From Rhizobium sp. NFR07 (lineage in GTDB: Bacteria; Pseudomonadota; Alphaproteobacteria; Rhizobiales; Rhizobiaceae), in the NCBI RefSeq assembly GCF_900111905.1, contig NZ_FOKM01000004.1, positions 248,001-312,000 on the forward strand: a stretch of DNA of 64,000 bases, read 5' to 3'. The notes beneath the pieces were generated by a model. That model was given only the letters and a program-made list of their open reading frames with translations. It was not told where the DNA came from and did not search any database. A program made the translations under genes and the position numbers. Below are positions 56,975 through 64,000 of the stretch, piece after piece (positions within the stretch are counted from its first letter, which is position 1; the number at the start of each line of letters is the position of its first letter).

Positions 56975-59900
56975 ATGAGCTCCTCCTCCCATCAGCCCGC
57001 CGATCCGCTGGAAAAGCAGAAGGAAAAGGGCAGTTTCAACCTGTCTCGCTGGGCAATCGGCCATCCGAGCATCGCGCGCTTCCTGTTCGGCCTCATCATC
57101 GTCATGGGTGCCCTCGGCATCATGAACATGGGCCAGAAGGAAGACCCGGACTTCACCTTCCGCGTCATGGTGGTGCAGAGCGTCTGGCCGGGCGCGTCCG
57201 TCGAGGACATGCAGAACCAGGTCGTCAACAAGATCGAGCGCAAGCTGCAGGAAACGCCGCATCTCGACTGGGTCAAATCCTATACCCGCGCCGGCATCGC
57301 GATCACGCAGATCCAGATCAAGGGCGATACGAACGCCGACGAGGTGGCTGACGCCTTCTACCAAGTGCGCAAGAAGGTCGGCGACATCAGGCAGGACCTG
57401 CCGTCCGGCCTGCTCGGTCCTTATTTCAACGACGAGTTCGGCGACACCTACATCACCCTTCACGCCATCATGGGCGAGGGCTACACCTATCCGGAACTCA
57501 AGGATTTCGCCATCCAGGCCCGCGACATGCTGATCGCAACGCCGGGTGTCGAGAAGGCCGTCATCCTCGGCGACCAGCCGGAAAAGATCTTCATCGACGT
57601 CTCCTCCAAGGCGCTGGCCGAACGCGGCCTGACCATTCCGAATATTCAGGATGCGATCGCCGGGCAGAACACCGTCGATCCCGCCGGCAGCGTGCAGACG
57701 GCTGACCGTTCGGTGCGCATCTCGGTCGAAGGCGACGTCATGACGCCGGAAGACATCCGCGAACTGCGCATCCGCTCCGGCGACCAGGTCTACAGGCTCG
57801 GCGATATCGCCACCGTCAAGGCCGGCCTCGAGGACCCGTATCAGCGCAAGTTCCGCTTCAACGGCCATGACAGCGTACAGCTCGGCGTCGTGATGGCGAA
57901 CGGCTTCAAGGTCACCGATGTCGGCCACGCGGTCGAGGAGACCTACAAGCGCTTTGCCGAGACGCTTCCCGTCGGTGCCGAAGTGCAGCAGATCGCCAAT
58001 CAGCCCGAAGTCGTGACCGAAGCGGTCGGCGAGTTCACCCAGGCGCTGATGGAAGCTCTCGTCATCGTGCTTATCGTCTCGCTGATCTCGATCGGCTGGC
58101 GCTCGGGCATCGTCATCGCGATTGCCATTCCGCTGGTGCTCGCGGCCACGCTTGCCATCATGTATTACCTCGGCATCGAGCTGCAGCGTATCTCGCTCGG
58201 CGCGCTGATCATCGCGCTCGGCCTGCTGGTAGACGACGCCATGATCGTCGTCGAGATGATGGAAAGAAAACTGGAGGAGGGGCTGAACCGTCTCGACGCG
58301 GCAAGCTTCGCCTATTCCTCCACCGCCTTCCCGATGCTGACCGGAACGCTGATCACCACCGCCGGCTTCATTCCGGTCGGCTTCGCGGATTCAACTGCGG
58401 GCGAATATGTCCGCTCGCTGTTCTACGTGGTCGGCATCGCTCTCGTCGTGTCGTGGTTCGTAGCGGTCTATTTCACGCCGTGGCTCGGCTACATGCTGTT
58501 GAAGCAGCGTGCCCATGCCGGAACCGGCCACCATCATGACGCCTATGACACCCGCATGTATCGCGGCGTGCGCCATGCCGTGACCTGGTCCGTGCGCCAC
58601 AAGGCGATCGTGCTTCTGGCGACGCTCGGCGTCTTTGCCGGCAGCCTGTGGTCATTCCAGTTCATCCCGCAGAGCTTCTTTCCGCAGTCGTCGCGTCCGG
58701 AAATCCTGGTCGACATGTGGCTGCCGGAAGGCACCGCGATCGAAGAGGTCGAACGCCAGGCGAAGGCTCTGGAGGCACGCGTCCTGCCGGATCAGGACAA
58801 GACCTTCGTCGCTACCTTCATCGGCGAGGGCGCGCCGCGCTTCTTCCTGCCGCTCGACCAGCAGCTCCGCAACCCGAACTATGCGCAGCTCCTGATCATG
58901 TCCAAGGGCCTGGAAGAACGCGAGCGGCTGATCGTCAAGCTGCGCAAGATCCTCGCCGAAGACTTCCCGACCGTGCGCGGCAAGGTCGACCGCCTGTTCC
59001 TCGGCCCCCCGACCGGCTGGCCGGTGCAGATGCGCGTCGTCGGACCGGATCGTGGGGAAGTGCGCCGCATCGCCGACCAGGTGAAGGAGCGCTACTACCA
59101 GAACCCGCTGTTCGGTTCGATCCACGACGACTGGATGGAGCCGGTGCCGGGCATGAAGCTCGTCATCGACCAGGACCGCGCCCGTGCGCTCGGCGTCTCG
59201 TCGCAGCGGGTCCGCCAGATGCTGCAGGCCGCGACCTCCGGGGCTCCGATCAGCGACTTCCGCGACGGCGAGGAAACGGTCTCGATCGTCGTGCGTGAGC
59301 CGGATGCGACCCGCGACCTTCTCTCTGCCGTGCAGTCGGTCTATGTGCCGACCGATTTCGGCGGCTTCGTGCCGGTGTCGCAGATCGCCCGCGTCGAACC
59401 GGTGCTCGAACAGGGTATCGAATGGCGCCGCGACCGCCTGCCGACGATCACCGTCAAGGCGACGCTGCCCGACGGCATCGAGGCAACCCAGGCATCGCTC
59501 AACTTCTACAACTCGATCGCCGACCTGCGTGCCGCACTGCCGGCCGGCTACAAGATCGAGATCCAGGGCGGTGCCGAGGATGCGGCGGAAAGCCAGGCCT
59601 CGATCGCCGCCAAGGCGCCGATCATGCTGCTCGTCATCATGCTGCTGCTGATGGTTCAGCTGAGGCATTTCGGCAAGGCGATGCTGGTGCTCGCCACCGG
59701 TCCGCTCGGCATCATCGGCGCGGCCATGGCTCTGCTGATTACCGGTGCGCCCTTCGGCTTCGTGGCGATCCTCGGCGTCATCGCGCTGCTCGGCATCATC
59801 ATCCGCAACTCGATCATCCTCATCGACCAGATCGACCAGGATATCGCGGCAGGCATGCACAGGCAGGAAGCGATCGTCGGTGCTGCCGTCCGCCGCTTCC

Positions 59901-60154
59901 GTCCGATCATGCTCACCGCAATGACCGCCGTCTTGGCTCTGATCCCGATTTCCTGGGGCCTGTTCTGGGGACCGCTCGCCTATGCCATGATGGGCGGTAT
60001 CCTAGTCGCCACGGTACTGACCATCCTGGTCCTGCCCGCCGGCTACGCCCTGTTCTTCGGCCGCGAGCCGAAGACGAAGGAAGACGAAAACCAGCCCGCC
60101 AATCAGGGCGAGCTCTTCGACGACCATCGAGACCTTCCGATGGCCGCCGAATAA
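56975..60154 (+). CDS. RND efflux pump permease (HAE1/AcrB family)
   Basis: A 1059-residue inner-membrane pump with about twelve helices in two halves. The proton-relay motif is LIIALGLLVDDAMIVVEMME, with the adjacent Asp pair of AcrB. The porter domain is visible after PDFTFRVMVVQSVWPGASVE and IERKLQETPHLDWVKSYTRA, and the second half ends IALLGIIIRNSIILIDQIDQ. It expels drugs or envelope-damaging compounds using the proton gradient. The adaptor gene lies 27 bases upstream; a strong terminator follows. Confidence 0.93.
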   Translation: MSSSSHQPADPLEKQKEKGSFNLSRWAIGHPSIARFLFGLIIVMGALGIMNMGQKEDPDFTFRVMVVQSVWPGASVEDMQNQVVNKIERKLQETPHLDWVKSYTRAGIAITQIQIKGDTNADEVADAFYQVRKKVGDIRQDLPSGLLGPYFNDEFGDTYITLHAIMGEGYTYPELKDFAIQARDMLIATPGVEKAVILGDQPEKIFIDVSSKALAERGLTIPNIQDAIAGQNTVDPAGSVQTADRSVRISVEGDVMTPEDIRELRIRSGDQVYRLGDIATVKAGLEDPYQRKFRFNGHDSVQLGVVMANGFKVTDVGHAVEETYKRFAETLPVGAEVQQIANQPEVVTEAVGEFTQALMEALVIVLIVSLISIGWRSGIVIAIAIPLVLAATLAIMYYLGIELQRISLGALIIALGLLVDDAMIVVEMMERKLEEGLNRLDAASFAYSSTAFPMLTGTLITTAGFIPVGFADSTAGEYVRSLFYVVGIALVVSWFVAVYFTPWLGYMLLKQRAHAGTGHHHDAYDTRMYRGVRHAVTWSVRHKAIVLLATLGVFAGSLWSFQFIPQSFFPQSSRPEILVDMWLPEGTAIEEVERQAKALEARVLPDQDKTFVATFIGEGAPRFFLPLDQQLRNPNYAQLLIMSKGLEERERLIVKLRKILAEDFPTVRGKVDRLFLGPPTGWPVQMRVVGPDRGEVRRIADQVKERYYQNPLFGSIHDDWMEPVPGMKLVIDQDRARALGVSSQRVRQMLQAATSGAPISDFRDGEETVSIVVREPDATRDLLSAVQSVYVPTDFGGFVPVSQIARVEPVLEQGIEWRRDRLPTITVKATLPDGIEATQASLNFYNSIADLRAALPAGYKIEIQGGAEDAAESQASIAAKAPIMLLVIMLLLMVQLRHFGKAMLVLATGPLGIIGAAMALLITGAPFGFVAILGVIALLGIIIRNSIILIDQIDQDIAAGMHRQEAIVGAAVRRFRPIMLTAMTAVLALIPISWGLFWGPLAYAMMGGILVATVLTILVLPAGYALFFGREPKTKEDENQPANQGELFDDHRDLPMAAE

Positions 60155-60156
60155 TG

Positions 60157-60191
60157 CCGAGACGCCTGCCAGTTCCCGGCAGGCGTCTCGG
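60157..60191 (+). terminator. Rho-independent terminator of the RND operon
   Basis: CCGAGACGCCTGCC (60157-60170) and GGCAGGCGTCTCGG (60178-60191) give a perfect 14-base stem with a 7-base loop, followed by TTTCCCCTT. Confidence 0.88.
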
Positions 60192-60234
60192 TTTCCCCTT
60201 ATCGACGGATCAACCGAACAGATCCCCTCACTTG

Positions 60235-60388
60235 CGATTTCTAAGACTTAGCTGAAGCTAAGATCTTGAAATCGCTTTCTCTCCCACAAGGGGAGAGATA
60301 ACGGGGAAGCCCCCTCGACGCCTACCTCTCCCCTTGTGGGAGAGGTTACAAAATCAAGATCTTAGCCAAAGGCTAAGTCTTAGATTTT
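60235..60388. repeat. Nested palindromic element
   Basis: The outer arms (left from 60235, TTTCTAAGACTTAGC; right to 60386, GCTAAGTCTTAGATTTT) are inverse copies of about 35 bases, and each folds on itself around TGAA or CAAAGG. Inside lie two inverse GAGAGG-type units: CTCTCCCACAAGGGGAGAG and CTCTCCCCTTGTGGGAGAG. It differs from the RIME-like units but shares the CCC-CACAAGG-GG core. Confidence 0.78.
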
Positions 60389-60493
60389 GTTGGTGAGGGG
60401 ATATGACGCGACGCCCTTCCCACATTGCCTCTGGAAACGCTGACCAACCGAAGTCTATGGTGGGCGGGTACATGGCATCGAGGAGGATGAGGC

Positions 60494-61573
60494 ATGAACG
60501 ACAGCGCAGTGCGGACCGACGAGATCCTGTTCGACCGTATCGGCTCGGCGGCAGTCATTCGGCTCAACCGGCCGAAGGCGCTGAACAGTCTCAACCTTGC
60601 TATGGTCCATGCGATGAAGCCGGCACTGGAGCACTATGTGGAAGATCCGGCGATCTCCTGCGTCATCCTGGCCGGGGAGGGCGAGCGCGGGCTTTGCGCC
60701 GGCGGCGATATCCGCGCCATCCACGATCTCGGCAAGGCCAATGACCCGGAGGTGACGCGTTTCTGGCGGGAGGAATTTCCGGTCAACTACACGATCTCCC
60801 GCTATCCCAAGCCCTATGTGGCGCTGATGGACGGCATCGTCATGGGCGGCGGTGTCGGCGTCGCCTCGCATGGAAAACATCGCATCGTGACCGAGCGTAC
60901 GCGGCTCGCCATGCCGGAGACGGGCATTGGCTATGTGCCGGATGTCGGTGCGACCTGGCTTCTCTCGAGGGCACCGGGCGAGGCAGGAACGTGGATGGGC
61001 CTGACCGGCGAAATCGTCGGCGCGGCGGATGCGATCTTCGCCGGCTTTGCCGATTATCATGTGCCTTCAGACAAGCTGGGTGACGTTGTCGACGCGCTGG
61101 GCAGACTGGAAGCCGGGGCCTCGGATGAGGACGTGGCGGCGGTGATCGACGGCTTTGCGACACCTGCCGGCGAAAGCAGTCTGGCTGCCCATCAGGCGGT
61201 GATCGACCGGGTCTTCGGTTCCGACAGGGTCGAGGAGATCATCGCCGCGCTCGAACGAGAAGATGGAGACTTCGCGGCGGCTACGCGGGAGACAATCGCC
61301 AAACGATCACCGACCAGCCTCAAGCTCGCCCTTCGCCTGCTCCGTCTCGGTGCCGGCAGCGGCAGCCTGATCGAATGCCTGGAGCGGGAATTTACGGTGG
61401 CGTCGGAGCTCCTGCGCCAACACGATTTCTACGAAGGCGTCCGGGCCGCGATCATCGACAAGGACCGCAATCCCAAATGGCAGCCGGCCATCCTGGCCGA
61501 TGTGCGGGAGGCGGATCTGGATCGGTATTTTGCGGTCGGCCACCAGCCGCTGTTTCCGGAGCATCGGCTTTAG
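60494..61573 (+). CDS. 3-hydroxyisobutyryl-CoA hydrolase / enoyl-CoA hydratase family protein
   Basis: A 359-residue crotonase-fold protein. AAVIRLNRPKALNSLNLAMV, the oxyanion loop GERGLCAGGDIRAIHDLGKA and YVALMDGIVMGGGVGVASHG mark the family, and MPETGIGYVPDVGATWLLSR with the longer C-terminus matches HIBCH-type hydrolases of valine breakdown rather than a ~260-residue enoyl-CoA hydratase. It would cleave 3-hydroxyisobutyryl-CoA to 3-hydroxyisobutyrate. AGGAGGATGAGGC precedes the ATG. No other valine genes are adjacent. Confidence 0.88.
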   Translation: MNDSAVRTDEILFDRIGSAAVIRLNRPKALNSLNLAMVHAMKPALEHYVEDPAISCVILAGEGERGLCAGGDIRAIHDLGKANDPEVTRFWREEFPVNYTISRYPKPYVALMDGIVMGGGVGVASHGKHRIVTERTRLAMPETGIGYVPDVGATWLLSRAPGEAGTWMGLTGEIVGAADAIFAGFADYHVPSDKLGDVVDALGRLEAGASDEDVAAVIDGFATPAGESSLAAHQAVIDRVFGSDRVEEIIAALEREDGDFAAATRETIAKRSPTSLKLALRLLRLGAGSGSLIECLEREFTVASELLRQHDFYEGVRAAIIDKDRNPKWQPAILADVREADLDRYFAVGHQPLFPEHRL

Positions 61574-61601
61574 GTTGGCGACATTCCAGCCCGGTGTTCC
61601 A

Positions 61602-61784
61602 CCCCCCCCTCTGTCCTGCCGGCCATCTCCCCCACAAGGGGGAGATCAGCTGGGCTCCTGCTCCCCGCTTCAAAGCCGACACCACTGTCACAGTTTTTCG
61701 CGGGCCGGCGTTTGATGCATGGTGGTGGTCGTGCCGCTTGTGATCTCCTCCCTTGTGGGAGATGCCCGGCAGGGCAGAGGGGGG
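61602..61784. repeat. RIME-like repeat element
   Basis: The left end is CCCCCCCTCTGTCCTGCCGG then CCATCTCCCCCACAAGGGGG, and the right end the inverse, CTCCCTTGTGGGAGATGCCC then GGCAGGGCAGAGGGGGG. The interior, starting GATCAGCTGGGCTCC and ending TCGTGCCGCTTGTGATCTCC, is related to that at 19926-20103. Confidence 0.82.
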
Positions 61785-62324
61785 AATGCGTCATTCGCCT
61801 TGCAGGCACCGGACGCGCCGATGCCCACGCCGGCGATGCCGCGTGGTTTCAAGTGGGAATGGGGCAGGCAGTGGTATCGAAGGTAGTGTGAGGTAGGTTT
61901 GTTTGCCTGCCCCGGCCGTTTCATATGGTCATCAGAGACGTGTCAGTTCCCGTCAGACCGCATGCACCGACCATCACCGGAAACCGGGCACTCTTCTTTC
62001 AAAGAGAAGCGACCCGATGAACGAGGAAGCTCGGTTCGCGAACCCGGTTTCCCATCCGATGACGGACCCATTCTCGCGCGGTGGCGAGGAGCGGGGATGA
62101 TCGGCCGGGGCATCGATCGCCAAGAGGCTGAAATCAGCGCGAAGTTTCTTTGCGCAGCGCCGTTTTCGTCCCCGCAGACATTTGTCGTGATCGGCTATTC
62201 GCCGCCTGCCCATGGTGAAGCCGGAACGCGATCGATTCCGCACCGCAACCGATTTCTTTACTTGAGCGTTATGTTACACACTGCCCCATGGACGGGGTCG
62301 ATTGGCCGTTGAAAGGACTGTTGC
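61785..62324. other. Intergenic region upstream of the right-edge sensor kinase
   Basis: About 540 bases. Several short open frames exist but none has a good ribosome site with native codon use. One GGAAC (62223) has no TT at the right distance. It probably contains the kinase promoter. Confidence 0.4.
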
Positions 62325-64000
62325 TTGAGTTCCGATGCTACATCGTTTTCGCGTGAAGATCTGGAAGCCGAGGTTGTTCGGCTCAAGGCCGAGGCCAGTG
62401 ACGGCGAGGATGCGCTGCTCAGAAGCGACGCGCGCTACCGGGCGCTTTTCGAGGCGATCGACGAAGGCTTCTGCATCATCGAATTCATCGACGGCCCGCA
62501 TGGCCCGCTGAGCGACTACGTCCATATCGAGGCCAATTCCGGCTACGAGCGGCAGACCGGCATACCCAATATCGTCGGCAAGAGGTTGCGCGAGATCGAG
62601 CCAGAGGCGGCCGACAAGTGGATCGAACTCTATGGCGAGGTGCTGCGAACCGGCCAGCCGGTGCGGTTCGAGCAGGAATTCGTCGCCATCGGCCGCCATA
62701 TCGAGGTTTCGAGCGCGCGCGTGGAGCCCGCCAGCCTCAAGCAGGTGTCGGTGCTGTTTCGCGACATCACCACCCGCAAGCAGGCCGAGGCCGCGCTTCG
62801 GGCGAGCGAGGCGCTCGCGCGCGACAACATCCAGCGCGTCAAGCTCGCGCTTGCAGCCGGCGCGATCATCGGGACGTGGTTCTGGGATATTCCCGCCAAT
62901 CGTTTCACCGTGGACGACGCCTTCGCCGAGGCATTCGGGCTCGATCCGGCGCTCGGGCGTAACGGGCTCAGCCTCGACACGATCACCGGGACCGTGCACC
63001 CCGACGACAAGGCGGCCCTCATCGAGGCGATAGAGGATGCCTTGCGTCGCGGCGGCCCTTACGCCCATCAGTACCGCACCCGCCGGTCGGACGGCAATTA
63101 TTACTGGCTTGAAGCCAACGGCCGTGTAGATCTCGCGCCGGATGGCACGCCGCTCTATTTCCCCGGCGTGCTGCTGGATATCGAGGCGCGACGGACAGTC
63201 GAGGCGGAGCGCGATCGTGCCGCCGCCGCTTTGCGCGCGCTCAACGAAACGCTGGAGCAGAAGGTTGCCGAGCGCACCGAAGAACTGATGCAGTCGGAAG
63301 AACAGTTGCGCCACTCCCAGAAGATGGAGGCTGTCGGGCAGCTGACCGGCGGTCTTGCGCACGACTTCAATAACCTCCTGGCCGGCATTTCCGGCTCGCT
63401 GGAGCTGATGCAGACGCGCCTGGCGCAGGGCCGCATCAGCGATCTCGACCGTTATCTCACCGGAGCACAGGGAGCCGCCAAACGGGCCGCGGGCCTGACC
63501 CAGCGGTTGCTCGCCTTCTCCCGCCGCCAGACGCTCGATCCGAAGCCAGCGGTGCTCAACCGGCTCGTCGCCGGCATGCAGGACCTGATCACCCGCAGCG
63601 TCGGCCCGACGATCGAGGTCGAAACCGCGTTTTCGGGCGGGCTGTGGACCACGTTCGTCGATGTAGGGCAGCTCGAAAATGCGCTGCTCAACCTGTGCAT
63701 CAACGCGCGCGACGCCATGCCCGACGGCGGCAAGCTGACCGTCGAGACGGCAAACCGCTGGTTCGACGAGAGAACTGCGCGCGAAAGGGGTCTGACGCCC
63801 GGGCAATATGTGTCACTCTGCGTCAGCGATACGGGCACGGGCATGTCGCCCGAGATCGTCGACCGGGCCTTCGATCCCTTCTACACAACCAAGCCGATCG
63901 GGCAGGGCACCGGGCTCGGGCTTTCCATGGTCCATGGCTTTGCCGGCCAGTCGGGCGGCACGGCGCGCATCTATTCCGAAGTCGACAAGGGCACGATGAT
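62325..64000 (+). CDS. PAS-containing sensor histidine kinase, 3' end outside the window
   Basis: The frame starts at a TTG at 62325, seven bases after AAAGGA, and runs off the right edge (558 codons visible). A short coiled coil (EDLEAEVVRLKAEASDGEDA) leads to a PAS domain (RYRALFEAIDEGFCIIEFID ... FEQEFVAIGRHIEVSSARVE), a second PAS with PAC (AAGAIIGTWFWDIPANRFTV, RTRRSDGNYYWLEANGRVDL), a coiled coil, the acceptor box GLAHDFNNLLAGISGSLELM (His346), and an ATPase with NLCINARDAMP, DTGTGMSPE and GQGTGLGLSMVHGF. A receiver domain may follow, as is common for this type. There is no membrane helix. Confidence 0.87.
   Translation, partial: MSSDATSFSREDLEAEVVRLKAEASDGEDALLRSDARYRALFEAIDEGFCIIEFIDGPHGPLSDYVHIEANSGYERQTGIPNIVGKRLREIEPEAADKWIELYGEVLRTGQPVRFEQEFVAIGRHIEVSSARVEPASLKQVSVLFRDITTRKQAEAALRASEALARDNIQRVKLALAAGAIIGTWFWDIPANRFTVDDAFAEAFGLDPALGRNGLSLDTITGTVHPDDKAALIEAIEDALRRGGPYAHQYRTRRSDGNYYWLEANGRVDLAPDGTPLYFPGVLLDIEARRTVEAERDRAAAALRALNETLEQKVAERTEELMQSEEQLRHSQKMEAVGQLTGGLAHDFNNLLAGISGSLELMQTRLAQGRISDLDRYLTGAQGAAKRAAGLTQRLLAFSRRQTLDPKPAVLNRLVAGMQDLITRSVGPTIEVETAFSGGLWTTFVDVGQLENALLNLCINARDAMPDGGKLTVETANRWFDERTARERGLTPGQYVSLCVSDTGTGMSPEIVDRAFDPFYTTKPIGQGTGLGLSMVHGFAGQSGGTARIYSEVDKGTM

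Noticed and set aside
55736..57928. 730-codon minus-strand open frame opposite the RND genes
   Set aside because: Antisense to the adaptor and pump genes; no motif or ribosome site.
62274..63806. 510-codon minus-strand open frame at the right edge
   Set aside because: The opposite strand encodes a PAS histidine kinase with all catalytic boxes; this frame has none.
1..64000. tRNA, rRNA, CRISPR array, insertion sequence, prophage or replication origin
   Set aside because: I looked for tRNA-like cloverleaf ends, regularly spaced repeats, transposase or integrase motifs and phage genes, and saw none; the repeats present are RIME-like or other intergenic palindromes without an encoded enzyme.

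Overview
The window looks like a chromosomal segment (or chromid) of an alphaproteobacterium of the order Hyphomicrobiales, most likely family Rhizobiaceae (Rhizobium, Agrobacterium, Ensifer, Shinella or a close genus; I cannot settle the genus). The reasons are the GC-rich, C/G-ending codon use, a DctB/DctD pair, TctCBA and sugar ABC transporters, RIME-like palindromic intergenic repeats of the kind known in rhizobia, an EcfG-type general stress regulon, and two Ku genes with LigD. I see no rRNA, tRNA, CRISPR array, insertion sequence or phage.

Layout. (1) 1-9925, minus strand: a Wzx/Wzy-type polysaccharide cluster (asnB-like amidotransferase, flippase, GumC/Wzz-type chain-length protein, O-antigen-ligase-type polymerase, polysaccharide deacetylase, two GT4 glycosyltransferases, the last cut by the window edge). 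(2) 10038-11878, minus: an FAD disulfide oxidoreductase coupled to a DUF4126 membrane protein. (3) 12096-19892, plus: a dctBD-type two-component system, a DUF4304 gene, a probably frameshifted membrane gene, a sigma-54-like promoter, then a tripartite tricarboxylate transporter (tctC-B-A). (4) 20124-25857: a LacI regulator divergent from a sugar ABC transporter, with matching operators. (5) 26043-27737: an HWE-type sensor kinase.

(6) 27749-47782 is the most interesting part. It carries 13 exact matches to the EcfG/RpoE2 promoter form GGAAC-N18/19-TT, nearly all just upstream of genes and often in divergent pairs. The genes behind them are topoisomerase IB, a DJ-1/PfpI protein, a 25-residue membrane peptide, GlgX, a histone-H1-tailed DUF2934 protein, a DUF892 ferritin-like protein, several small unknown proteins, both Ku genes with LigD, and an EcfG-like sigma factor followed by sodC. 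A 42-residue NepR-like protein lies in the middle. I read this as a general-stress-response island. Embedded among these genes are an ArsR/quinone oxidoreductase pair, a WYL regulator/DUF1761 pair, glgA and an FkbM methyltransferase.

(7) 47789-54924: a GST-like protein, membrane glucose dehydrogenase (gcd), an unknown 193-residue protein, a decayed gene, a BON protein and a hybrid PAS histidine kinase. (8) 55054-60191: a TetR regulator behind a long perfect palindrome, with an RND efflux pair. (9) 60235-64000: two palindromic repeat elements, a 3-hydroxyisobutyryl-CoA hydrolase-like gene, and a PAS sensor kinase starting at a TTG codon and cut by the right edge.
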